From positions 1-18,764 of the forward strand of contig PBSR01000027.1 in assembly GCA_002726335.1 (NCBI GenBank): 18,764 nucleotides of DNA, read 5' to 3'. Of this stretch, positions 1-7,776 are shown piece after piece. How positions within the stretch are numbered: position 1 is the stretch's first letter; each line of letters begins with the position of its first letter. A program made the translations under genes and the position numbers. The stretch is from Gemmatimonadaceae bacterium. GTDB lineage: Bacteria; Latescibacterota; UBA2968; UBA8231. The notes below the pieces were generated by a model. It saw only the letters and a program-made list of their open reading frames with translations, made no database searches and had not been told where the DNA came from.

Positions 1-1
1 C

Positions 2-91
2 CAACGCATGCAGGAATACCTCCGATGGCGAAACCGAAACACCGAAGACACCCAGTTAGCCAAAGTCCAAAACTCAATGCCGACTCTTTAA
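2..91 (+). pseudogene. 3' end of a probable transposase (partial, enters from left edge)
   Basis: An open frame runs in from the window edge and ends with TAA at 89-91. Its last 29 residues include YLRWRNRNTED and end NSMPTL. A Tyr-x-x-Trp-Arg-Asn segment close to the C-terminus, followed by a short basic/polar tail, is reminiscent of the ends of DDE transposases such as IS630-like ones, but the fragment is too short for a firm family call. Only 7 bases separate its stop from the convergent stop of the URO-D gene at 99. Whether the gene is intact outside the window cannot be told. Confidence 0.35.
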
Positions 92-98
92 TAGAGCA

Positions 99-1118
99 CT
101 AGTCGTAGGCGCCGAAGGCGTGACAGGCCTGCACCATGGCCAGATAGTTGTCGGGTCGTACGCTGGAGTGAATGCTGTTGCTCGAGCTGAGGATGAAACC
201 GCCGCCAGGTGAGGCCGTGGCGATGCAGTGACAGACGGTGGCTTCCACCTGTTCCCTGGTCCCATGGCTGAGCAGTTCGCCGCAGTCGATGTTACCCACC
301 AGACAGACACGGTCGCCGTAGGCGGCCTTCACCTGGCCGATATCCATGCCGGCCACGGGTTCCAGCGGGTTGATGGCGTCCGGCCCGGCGTCGACGATGA
401 AATCCAGGATCGACCACAGATTGCCATCGGAGTGCTTGATGCAAAGGGCGCCTTCCTCGTGAATGGCGTCCACCGTCTTCTTCAGTCGGGGGAAGATGAA
501 CTCCTCGAAGTGGGCCGGCGACATCATAGGTGCGAAGTTGTGGGCGTAGTCGTCCCCGAGGATGACGACATCGACGCCGGCGCGCACGGCACGGCGAGCG
601 ATGGTGATGTTGGTATCGACGACGATGTCCATCAGGGCGTGGGCGAACTCCGGGTCGTCGAGGAAACACAGCAACAGGTGGTCGAGGCCAGCCAGATAGG
701 CGGCCCACATGAAGGCCGCCCGGTGGTGGAAGGTGATCGCCTTCTGTCCCTTGTAGCGATCGACGAGACCGGGCAGTTCGCCAAGGCGCCAGGCCGCATC
801 GGGGTCGGGTGGCGTATAGGCGCGCAACTCGTCCATGTTGGTGATGGAGGAGCCCACCGGATGGGACAGTGTCTCCTTCGATTTGCGGTAGGTGACCCCC
901 CACTCGTCGACATAGGAGGAACCCGTTTCGTTGCGGTGCTGGAAGACGCAGCCCGTGCCGACGGCGTCGAGACCGATGGCGTCGGAGAAGGCGCCGATCT
1001 CGACGGCGTCGGGAAACAGCTGGCGACGCACGCCGACGTCGATGACGGACTCGATGACGGGTACACGGTCGGGTTGCTCGCCGCGGAGTGCGGTCAGGAC
1101 ACGTTCGGCGCAGTTCAT
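99..1118 (-). CDS. URO-D superfamily protein, HSDG type
   Basis: This 339-residue protein has the hallmarks of the uroporphyrinogen-decarboxylase/MtaA superfamily. They are an N-terminal ERVLTALRGEQPDRVPV segment (residues 5-21), the barrel strand DVVILGDDYA (183-192), H229-S-D231-G-N, NPLEPVAGMD (250-259) and a GGGFILSSSN end. The zinc-ligand HxC of the methyltransferases MtaA and CmuA is HxD here, so ordinary corrinoid or thiol methyl transfer is not assured. HemE function is unlikely because no tetrapyrrole genes are near. The ATG at 1118 was chosen because homology starts at once after it; the frame stays open to 1322 but that extension has no family similarity and would overlap the divergent GRE gene. 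No clear Shine-Dalgarno is visible. The gene is divergent from the GRE operon across 118 bases and may be co-regulated with it. Substrate unknown. Confidence 0.85.
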   Translation of the reverse strand: MNCAERVLTALRGEQPDRVPVIESVIDVGVRRQLFPDAVEIGAFSDAIGLDAVGTGCVFQHRNETGSSYVDEWGVTYRKSKETLSHPVGSSITNMDELRAYTPPDPDAAWRLGELPGLVDRYKGQKAITFHHRAAFMWAAYLAGLDHLLLCFLDDPEFAHALMDIVVDTNITIARRAVRAGVDVVILGDDYAHNFAPMMSPAHFEEFIFPRLKKTVDAIHEEGALCIKHSDGNLWSILDFIVDAGPDAINPLEPVAGMDIGQVKAAYGDRVCLVGNIDCGELLSHGTREQVEATVCHCIATASPGGGFILSSSNSIHSSVRPDNYLAMVQACHAFGAYD

Positions 1119-1236
1119 GGGGTGCAATGTACACGAAGCGGGGACGGTTTCGCCATCCGCGGAGTGGTCTGCCGCCACACACTTCACCATCTTTCGCGTT
1201 ACAGGAGACCTTTCGGCTGACAGACGAGGCACTGCA
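1119..1236. promoter_or_regulatory. Divergent intergenic region between URO-D gene and GRE operon
   Basis: These 118 bases separate the start codons of two divergent genes, so they must hold the promoter for the six-gene GRE operon and probably that of the minus-strand URO-D gene. I found no convincing -35/-10 pair or operator palindrome. The region is GC-rich except around 1183-1204, a pyrimidine-rich stretch. The assignment rests on gene arrangement only. Confidence 0.45.
1226..1229 (+). promoter_or_regulatory. Ribosome binding site of the GRE gene
   Basis: GAGG lies 7 bases before the ATG at 1237. It supports this start over in-frame upstream starts, the longest from 931, which would run deep into the divergent gene. 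Confidence 0.6.
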
Positions 1237-3411
1237 ATGAAGACACCCGCCGTCTCACCAGAATCCGATATCGGAGCCCACGAGCGCATCCAGGCGCTGC
1301 GCCAGCGGCTCCTGGAGCGCAAGGATCGCGGCTACAGCGGCTGGTCCATGCAACCCGATCCAGTGGTCACCGCCGGGGCACTCCGCGCCACGGAAACCAC
1401 GGGAGACTCGTGGCAGCAGCGCCGCGGTGTCGTGGTGAGGGAGCGTCTGCGTGCCGTCGATTTCGCCCTGGATGATCTGGAGCTGCTGGCGGGACGTGTC
1501 GCCGCCGACACGCAGGAAGGCAGTGCCGCCCAGCAAGAGGAGGCCCGCGGCTATCTGGCCGCCTACCCGGGGGCGCCGGGACAGACCGGCCACTGTGAGC
1601 TGGACCTGGAGCCGCTGATGAGGCTGGGCATCGACGGTCTGCAGGAACGCATCCGGGACACGCAGAGGGCTGGTTCGGCAGGCGGTGGCGCGGAGTCCGG
1701 GACCGCCGACGAAGCCTACGCCTCCTTCACAGAGGCGCTGACCGGCCTGTCAGCTATGATCCACAACGCCGCGACCACCGTCGAGGCAGCCGCGCGGAAG
1801 GCCGGGCCTCAACGCCAGCAGGAGCTCGGTGTGATCGCGTCGTCATGCCACCGAGTCGCCCACGATCCGCCGCAGACCTTCCGCGACGCCATCCAGCTGC
1901 TCTGGTTCGTCGTCATGGGGGTCATGCACGCAGAGCCTGTGGGGTTGGTGGTGCCGGGACACCTGGACCGCACGCTGTACCCCTTCTACCGACGTCAGGT
2001 TGAAGCCGGCGAGTTGGACGACGACGAGGCCCTGCTGCTGATCGAGTCGCTCTACCTGCTGGTGAACGAGTACATCCCGGAAGGTCTGGCGATTTCGGTG
2101 ATGGTGGGCGGGCGTGACGAGCACGGCAGCGACGTGACCAACGAGCTCTCCCATCTGTGCCTGGAAGCTCTGCGACGTACGGCGCTGATCTATCCCACCG
2201 TCGGCATCTGCTGGCACGAGGACACACCGGACACACTGATGTCTCTGGCCATCGATCTGATCGGTCACGGCAACGCCAATCCCGCACTGTTCGGCGATGC
2301 CACCATCCAGGAAGGTCTGGCGGATCTGGGCGTACCTCCCGGCGAGGCCTGCCGTTACGTCAATTCGACCTGTGTGGAGATCACGCCGTCCGGCGCCAGC
2401 AATGTCTGGGTGGCCTCACCCTACTACAACACCTGTCAGCTGCTGCTGGACGAGGTGGCGGCGCAATGCCAGGACCCGGCGCCCGACTTCGTCTCCTTCC
2501 AGCAGCGGTACCGCCAGCGTCTTGCCGCCGCTGTGGAGACGGCTGTGGAGCAGCAGAACGAGGCGCGCCGACAACGCCGCCAGCGGGGCCGCAAACCCCT
2601 GCAGAGCGTCTTCACCCGCGACTGCATCACCCGCGGACGTGACATCGATGACGGCGGCGCCCCCTATAACTGGGTGGAGTGTTCCTTTGTCGGGCTGGCC
2701 AACCTGGCGGACTCGCTGCAGGTGATCGAGACCGAGATCTACGATCGGGGAACCCTCACCCTGGCACAGCTCAAGGCGTTGCTGGATTCGGATTTTTCCG
2801 ACGCGGAGCCGACGCGCCTGCGGCTGCTCAACGGCCATCCCAAGTACGGGCAGGGCTGTCCCGAGGTGGACAAGCGTGTGGCCGCCACCGTGGCCTGGGT
2901 GTCGGCGCAGTGCCGGCAGTATCGCATGCTGCCGGATGACAGCCACTACGTTCCGGGTGCCTTCGTGTGGGTCATGCACGAACGTCTGGGACGCGACACG
3001 GGGGCCACACCGGATGGACGCCGGGCGGGATTTCCTTTCGCCGACGGGTGCGGCCCGGCCCAGGGCAGGGAGAGCCGCGGGCCCACGGCCGCGATCCTGT
3101 CTACTACCAGCTGGGACCATCGGTCCATGATCGGCGGGCTGGCGTACAACATGAAGTTCAACACTTCGCTGTTCCGCGAACCGGAGGGGTTCGACCGGCT
3201 GCGCGATCTGGTTTTGACCTTCCTGCGCCGCGGCGGCTTCGAGACGCAGATCAACGTCGTCGATGCAGCCGTGCTCCGGCGCGCCCAACAGCACCCTGAA
3301 CAGCACCGCGATCTGGTCGTACGCATCGGTGGTTACACCGACTACTTCACTCGACTCACACCGCAAATGCAGGCCGAAGTCATCCTGCGTACCGAATTCG
3401 ACGATGTCTAG
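1237..3411 (+). CDS. Glycyl radical enzyme (pyruvate formate-lyase-like), uncharacterised branch
   Basis: This 724-residue protein is a glycyl radical enzyme. The glycyl loop near the C-terminus reads VVRIGGYTDYF, with the radical Gly at residue 699, followed by a typical tail ending RTEF. The thiyl-radical Cys is C379 in NSTCVEITPSG, with Glu381 two residues on. This C-x-E arrangement is shared by GRE dehydratases, choline TMA-lyase, hydroxyphenylacetate decarboxylase and isethionate lyase, and differs from the Cys-Cys of pyruvate formate-lyase. Other family landmarks are DRTLYPFYRR, TNELSHLCLEAL, PDGRRAGFPFADG and NMKFNTSLF. It is a little shorter than the usual roughly 780-850 residues. 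The usual GCVEP context is replaced by STCVEIT, so substrate cannot be transferred from a known member. The activase gene overlaps its stop codon by 8 bases, so both are probably made together. The enzyme is cytosolic, oxygen-sensitive once activated, and likely acts in anaerobic catabolism. Confidence 0.93.
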   Translation: MKTPAVSPESDIGAHERIQALRQRLLERKDRGYSGWSMQPDPVVTAGALRATETTGDSWQQRRGVVVRERLRAVDFALDDLELLAGRVAADTQEGSAAQQEEARGYLAAYPGAPGQTGHCELDLEPLMRLGIDGLQERIRDTQRAGSAGGGAESGTADEAYASFTEALTGLSAMIHNAATTVEAAARKAGPQRQQELGVIASSCHRVAHDPPQTFRDAIQLLWFVVMGVMHAEPVGLVVPGHLDRTLYPFYRRQVEAGELDDDEALLLIESLYLLVNEYIPEGLAISVMVGGRDEHGSDVTNELSHLCLEALRRTALIYPTVGICWHEDTPDTLMSLAIDLIGHGNANPALFGDATIQEGLADLGVPPGEACRYVNSTCVEITPSGASNVWVASPYYNTCQLLLDEVAAQCQDPAPDFVSFQQRYRQRLAAAVETAVEQQNEARRQRRQRGRKPLQSVFTRDCITRGRDIDDGGAPYNWVECSFVGLANLADSLQVIETEIYDRGTLTLAQLKALLDSDFSDAEPTRLRLLNGHPKYGQGCPEVDKRVAATVAWVSAQCRQYRMLPDDSHYVPGAFVWVMHERLGRDTGATPDGRRAGFPFADGCGPAQGRESRGPTAAILSTTSWDHRSMIGGLAYNMKFNTSLFREPEGFDRLRDLVLTFLRRGGFETQINVVDAAVLRRAQQHPEQHRDLVVRIGGYTDYFTRLTPQMQAEVILRTEFDDV

Positions 3412-4330
3412 TCCGCCTCAACCCGAACCGCGGGGACGTGTCTTCGAAATCCAGCGGTTCTCCATCCACGACGGCCCCGGCATCCGCACCACCGTCTTTC
3501 TGCAGGGCTGCACACTGGCTTGCCTCTGGTGCCACAACCCGGAGGGAGGATCCAGTCGACCGGTGCTGTCCTTCCAACCGGACAAGTGCGTGGCCTGCGG
3601 GTGGTGTGTGTCAGCCTGCCCGGAGCAGGCTCATCATCTCGATGTGGAGACCGGCACCCACACTCTGGATCGTGACCGCTGTCGTGTCTGCGGCGCCTGC
3701 ACGGAGCAGTGCTATTCTGGGGCGCTGGAGGTGGTAGGCAGGGACATGGGGGTTGGGGAGGTACTGCAGGACGTGCTTGCCGACATTCCCTTCTACGAGA
3801 CCTCGGACGGCGGCATGACGCTATCCGGTGGAGAGCCGCTGGCACAACTGGATTTCGCCGCCGCCCTGTTGCAGGGAGCCCGACACCACGGCCTGCACAC
3901 CGCACTGGAAACCTGCGGTTCCGTGCCACTGGCCCACCTGGAACGGATCCTGCCCTGGGTCGATCTGTTTCTCTACGACATCAAGGAGTCGGCGCCCGAA
4001 CGCCACCGGGAGTTCACGGGAGGGGACGGCGCACCCATCATCGCCAATCTGCGATATCTCCACGGGACGGGCGCCGCCATCCGCCTGCGCCTGCCGCTGA
4101 TTCCCACGATGAACGACCGCCCTGATCATCTGGACGGCGTGGCTGAGCTGGTGCACGAGCTACCCGGGCTCGAGGGCGTGGAGATCATGCCCTACCACCG
4201 TCTGGGAACCAGCAAGATGAGCCGTTTCGGCTGGCCGCAAGGCCCGGAATTCGAGACCCCCGACGACGCCATGGTCGAAGGTTGGATCACCGCTCTGGGG
4301 CAGCGGGGTGTGACGGTGCGCAACCGATGA
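3404..4330 (+). CDS. Glycyl radical enzyme activating enzyme (radical SAM)
   Basis: This 308-residue activase installs the glycyl radical on its partner by reductive cleavage of S-adenosylmethionine. The radical-SAM cluster motif is C36-x3-C40-x2-C43 in QGCTLACLWCHNPE. It is followed by two ferredoxin-type four-cysteine motifs (C62/C65/C68/C72 and C93/C96/C99/C103), the insert found in activases of non-PFL GREs. The SAM-binding SGGEP stands at 141-145 and the N-terminal IQRFSIHDGPGIRTT is typical. The start ATG at 3404 lies inside the last codons of the GRE gene (8-base overlap), indicating translational coupling. The frame extends upstream to 3263 but that part only shadows GRE coding sequence. 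The next gene overlaps its stop as ATGA. Adjacent position makes the GRE at 1237 the expected substrate. Confidence 0.95.
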   Translation: MSSPPQPEPRGRVFEIQRFSIHDGPGIRTTVFLQGCTLACLWCHNPEGGSSRPVLSFQPDKCVACGWCVSACPEQAHHLDVETGTHTLDRDRCRVCGACTEQCYSGALEVVGRDMGVGEVLQDVLADIPFYETSDGGMTLSGGEPLAQLDFAAALLQGARHHGLHTALETCGSVPLAHLERILPWVDLFLYDIKESAPERHREFTGGDGAPIIANLRYLHGTGAAIRLRLPLIPTMNDRPDHLDGVAELVHELPGLEGVEIMPYHRLGTSKMSRFGWPQGPEFETPDDAMVEGWITALGQRGVTVRNR

Positions 4331-5556
4331 GTACACGCACCTCCGACAGAGAACCCCCCAAGCGATCCAGTCTCTCCTCCCGAGAACGCCTGCTGGCCAC
4401 CATCGCCCATGAGGATACCGACTACACCCCCTGCAGCTTCATGATCTACAACGCCCTGCGCAGCCGGTGCAGGGATCAGGTCGAGTTCGTCGAGCGCCAA
4501 CTCGCCATGGGGCTCGACACGTGCATGGGGCTGCCGGTACGTGACACGACGCGTGACCGGTCGAAGTCCGAGCAGGCGGATCTCCACGGGATGCCCGTGC
4601 GTTTTCGTGACAACGTGAAGGTCGAGGATTGGCGCGAGGACAGGCCAGGAGAGCGTTACCCCATCCTGCACCGGCGGTACACGACCCCCGCGGGCACACT
4701 CACCACGTCGGTGGACAGGACCGAAGACTGGGTGCAGGGCGACCGTGTGCCCCTCTTCGACGACTTCGTCATTCCCCGGTCGCACAAGCGCTTGATCACC
4801 GGCGTCGAGGACCTGCCGGCACTGCGCCACCTGCTGACACCACCCACCGATGACGAGATTGCACAGTTTCGAGAGACGTCACACAGGGCCAAGCAGGTGG
4901 CCGACGATCTCGGACTGTTGGTTATCGGGGAGTGGGGTGGCCTGTTCGATATTGCCTGCTGGCTCTGCGGCATGGAAGAGCTCATCTACGCGGCGCTGGA
5001 GCAGCCCGGGTACATCGAGGAGCTGCTCGCCATCATCGGCGAGTGGAACCGCGCGCGCGAGGAGGTCGTGCTCGAGGTCGGCGTCGACCTCTACATCCGT
5101 CGTGGCTGGTACGAGACCACCGATTTCTGGTCACCGGAACTCTACGAACGCCACATCCTGCCGGATCTCAAGGCCGAGGTCAGGCGCTGTCACGAAGCGG
5201 ATACCAGGCTCGCCGTCATCTCGACCAGCTCCTTCACCCCGCTTCTCGACTACTACCTCGACGCCGGCATCGACGTGCTGATCGGGACGGATCCGATTCA
5301 GGACGCCCGCGCCGACCTGGCCCTCACCAAACGTAAGCTCGCCGGCAAGATCGCCATCTGGGGCGGCGTCAACGGCTTTGTCACGGTGGAGACCGGCACA
5401 CATGACGATGTCCGCCATGCCGTGGCCGAAGCCATGGACGTTCTCGCGCCCGGAGGCGGCTTCATCCTGTCGCCGGTGGACAACGTGGTCGACGACAGCC
5501 CCGGAACCCGGGCGAATGTTGACGCCTTCCTGCAGGCGTGGCGCGAGTTGCGCTAG
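4327..5556 (+). CDS. URO-D superfamily protein lacking the active-site His
   Basis: This 409-residue member of the URO-D superfamily has the N-terminal RERLLATIAHEDTDYTP segment (residues 19-35), a central domain with GEWGGLFDIA (201-210), and a C-terminal LAPGGGFILSPVDNVVDD stretch typical of the fold. By alignment with its neighbours, the HSDG segment found in the other operon members is replaced by ISTS around residues 298-301. The conserved His and Asp are therefore gone. It may bind a different substrate or have a non-catalytic role. It is longer than its paralogues, with an insert around residues 100-160. The ATG at 4327 overlaps the activase stop (ATGA), so it is translationally coupled to it. 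Substrate unknown; HemE function is not supported. Confidence 0.85.
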   Translation: MSTRTSDREPPKRSSLSSRERLLATIAHEDTDYTPCSFMIYNALRSRCRDQVEFVERQLAMGLDTCMGLPVRDTTRDRSKSEQADLHGMPVRFRDNVKVEDWREDRPGERYPILHRRYTTPAGTLTTSVDRTEDWVQGDRVPLFDDFVIPRSHKRLITGVEDLPALRHLLTPPTDDEIAQFRETSHRAKQVADDLGLLVIGEWGGLFDIACWLCGMEELIYAALEQPGYIEELLAIIGEWNRAREEVVLEVGVDLYIRRGWYETTDFWSPELYERHILPDLKAEVRRCHEADTRLAVISTSSFTPLLDYYLDAGIDVLIGTDPIQDARADLALTKRKLAGKIAIWGGVNGFVTVETGTHDDVRHAVAEAMDVLAPGGGFILSPVDNVVDDSPGTRANVDAFLQAWRELR

Positions 5557-5564
5557 CACATCAG

Positions 5565-6686
5565 ATGACACTGCGCGAGCGCATCCTGTCGGTGTACGCC
5601 GGGCAGACACCGGACGTGGTGCCCTACTTCCTCGATCTGTCTCACTGGTTCTACTGGAAGAACCAGTTACCCTGGGATCTCAGCACAGCCTATACCGAAC
5701 CGGAGCGGGCTCTCATCGACTTTCATCGCCAGGTGGGCGCTGGGTTCTACATGCCCAACGGGGGAGCGATGTTCTCGGCCACGTTCCCGGATCAGGTGCG
5801 GTCGACGACGGAGAAACAGGACGCCGGCGGCGTGCCGGAGATCGTCTGGCGGCTGGAGACGGCCTCCGGCTTGATCGAACGACGCCGCAAGTGGGAGGAG
5901 CGTACGTATGCCTGGGGCATCAACCAGTGGGGGATTCGCACACCGGCGGATCTGCGTGTCTTCGGCGAGGCCATGGCCCAGCGCAGCTACACGTCCGACT
6001 GGGCACAGTACCTGGCGTGGGACGAGTATGTGGGCGACGACGGTGTGGTGTACCTGTCGGCGGGGTACAGCGCCATGGGCCATCTGCTCAACTACTGGAT
6101 GGGTATCGAGCAGACGATGTACGCAACCGTCGACATCCCTGAAGTGATGACAGACGTGGTGGAGAAGGTGAACGCCAACAACCTGGAGCTCATCGATCTG
6201 CTGTGCACGTCGCCGGCACACATCATCATCTTGGGAGACAACTTCTCCAGCGACATCCAGCCGCCCCGGTTCTTTGCCCGGTGGTCACGGCCGTACTATG
6301 CCGAAGCCATCCGGCGACTACACGCCGCGGGCAAGAAGGTGGCCGTGCATATCGACGGGCAGCTGCGGGGGGCACTGGGCATGTTTCGAGACATCGACGC
6401 AGACTGCGCCGACGCGGTGACGCCCGCACCGCTGGGTGACCTGTCGCCATCGGAGTGCCGGGCTGAAGCAGGATCCGACTTCATTCTCTCGGGCGGGGTC
6501 TCACCCGAACTGTGGCTGTCCACCTCACCACGCGAGTTGTTCGAAGCCAAGGTGAAGGACTGGCTGGCGTTGAAGCGGGACTCACCACGGCTGATCGCCA
6601 ATGCCGGCGACCAGGTGCCGCCGGGAGCAGAGGAAGACCGGATTCACATCATGCGGGATCTCGTGGACGAGTTCGGGCGACGATGA
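5565..6686 (+). CDS. URO-D superfamily protein, HIDG type
   Basis: This 373-residue protein starts MTLRERILSVYAGQTPDVVPY, the usual N-terminus of URO-D family proteins. It continues with an aromatic-rich segment (SHWFYWKNQLPW, residues 26-37), HIIILGDNFSSD (219-230), H262-I-D264-G-Q and DFILSGGVSPELW. The HxDG motif occupies the place of the HxC zinc site of corrinoid methyltransferases. The ATG at 5565 follows the previous stop by 8 bases; a GTG at 5538 in the same frame would add 9 residues and overlap the upstream gene, and is less likely because family similarity begins at the ATG. No strong Shine-Dalgarno is seen, consistent with coupled translation. Its many Trp and Tyr residues near the N-terminus may line a substrate pocket, which is speculative. 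Confidence 0.85.
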   Translation: MTLRERILSVYAGQTPDVVPYFLDLSHWFYWKNQLPWDLSTAYTEPERALIDFHRQVGAGFYMPNGGAMFSATFPDQVRSTTEKQDAGGVPEIVWRLETASGLIERRRKWEERTYAWGINQWGIRTPADLRVFGEAMAQRSYTSDWAQYLAWDEYVGDDGVVYLSAGYSAMGHLLNYWMGIEQTMYATVDIPEVMTDVVEKVNANNLELIDLLCTSPAHIIILGDNFSSDIQPPRFFARWSRPYYAEAIRRLHAAGKKVAVHIDGQLRGALGMFRDIDADCADAVTPAPLGDLSPSECRAEAGSDFILSGGVSPELWLSTSPRELFEAKVKDWLALKRDSPRLIANAGDQVPPGAEEDRIHIMRDLVDEFGRR

Positions 6687-6720
6687 CGGCCTGGACGCGG
6701 CGCCCAGGGATCGAGAGAGC

Positions 6721-7776
6721 ATGGACGGATCGATAGAGCGGGTACGAACGGTTCTCCGGGGCGAGATTCCCGATCACCCGCCCCTGTACGAGTTGTTCCG
6801 CAACGATGCGGTGATCAACCACTTCACCGGCGACACCCTCACCGTGGAGAACGGTCCCGAGCTGGTGTATCGGGCCTACGAGCCCGCTGTGGACGCCACC
6901 CGGCCGTCGGTACGTCCCCCGGGGCGAGAAGAGACGGTAAGATTGCCCGACGGGCGGGAGCAGCGCCACTTCCGTTGGACCATCTGGACCGAGAACCACA
7001 CCTATGCAAGCGCTGCCGAGTACGGGGCGCAGAAGCGGCGCCTTCTCGACACCTTCGACCCGGCCTGGTCGCCGCAGCGACAGACCTCCATGGCGCAGAC
7101 CCTTGCTGGCCATCGTTCGGCGCGAGACAGACTGGGGGAAGTGTTCTTCTTCCCCGGCGGGCCGTCTCCCGGGTTGATGGGCATCATCGGGGAGGTGGGG
7201 CTGGAAGCCTTCTCCTACTACCTGTCCGATCTGCCCGGGCTGGTCGGTGAGTTGCTGGAGATGAACACTCTGAACGCCCTGGCCTGGATCGAGCACCTGC
7301 CCGACGATCACGGGATCGAGGCCGTTTTCTGTGGCGACGACATCGCTTTCAAGACCGGTCCATTGCTGTCTCCGTCCTGGTTCGACACCCACTACATGCC
7401 CCGCCTGGCACGGATCTGCCAGGCCTACCATCGCCAGGGCATCCGGGTTCTATTCCACTCGGATGGCAATCTGCTGCCCATCCTGGACGGTTTGGTGGCT
7501 GCGGGGATCGATGGGCTCAACCCCCTCGAGGTACTGGCAGGAATGGATCCGGCCGTCGTCCACCGGCGGTATCCGCACCTGTTCCTCGCCGGCGGGATCG
7601 ACGTATCTCAACTGTTGCCGTACGGAAGCCCGGGGCAGGTGCGCGAAGTTGTGCGGCGCGCCGTTGACGCTTGTCAGGGACGGCTCATGGTGGGCAGCTC
7701 GACAGAGCTGAACGATGAGGTCCCTCTGGCCAACTATCTGTCCCTGCGAGAGGCTGTACTGGAGGAAGTCGCATGA
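6721..7776 (+). CDS. URO-D superfamily protein, HSDG type
   Basis: This 351-residue protein starts MDGSIERVRTVLRGEIPDHPPLYELF, a standard URO-D family N-terminus. It has GIEAVFCGDDIAFKTGPLLSP (residues 198-218), H246-S-D248-G-N250, GIDGLNPLEVLAGMD (262-276) and a GGIDV segment. The central motifs closely match those of the divergent gene at 99-1118, so these two are probably the nearest pair among the paralogues here. The ATG at 6721 lies 34 bases after the preceding stop, with GAGAG a few bases upstream; upstream in-frame codons to 6601 overlap the preceding gene without family similarity. Its stop overlaps the start of the next gene as ATGA. The HxC zinc motif is absent. Substrate unknown. 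Confidence 0.88.
   Translation: MDGSIERVRTVLRGEIPDHPPLYELFRNDAVINHFTGDTLTVENGPELVYRAYEPAVDATRPSVRPPGREETVRLPDGREQRHFRWTIWTENHTYASAAEYGAQKRRLLDTFDPAWSPQRQTSMAQTLAGHRSARDRLGEVFFFPGGPSPGLMGIIGEVGLEAFSYYLSDLPGLVGELLEMNTLNALAWIEHLPDDHGIEAVFCGDDIAFKTGPLLSPSWFDTHYMPRLARICQAYHRQGIRVLFHSDGNLLPILDGLVAAGIDGLNPLEVLAGMDPAVVHRRYPHLFLAGGIDVSQLLPYGSPGQVREVVRRAVDACQGRLMVGSSTELNDEVPLANYLSLREAVLEEVA
7761..7766 (+). promoter_or_regulatory. Strong ribosome binding site for the Gfo/Idh/MocA gene
   Basis: GGAGGA sits 6 bases before the ATG at 7773. It decides this start over the later in-frame ATG pair at 7791-7796. Confidence 0.7.

Noticed and set aside
228..1220. Long plus-strand open frame opposite the URO-D gene at 99-1118
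   Set aside because: Its translation shows no domain pattern, while the minus-strand frame has clear URO-D motifs; it is a GC-driven shadow.
2416..3366. 316-codon minus-strand open frame opposite the GRE gene
   Set aside because: The plus-strand frame carries unmistakable GRE motifs throughout; the antisense frame has none.
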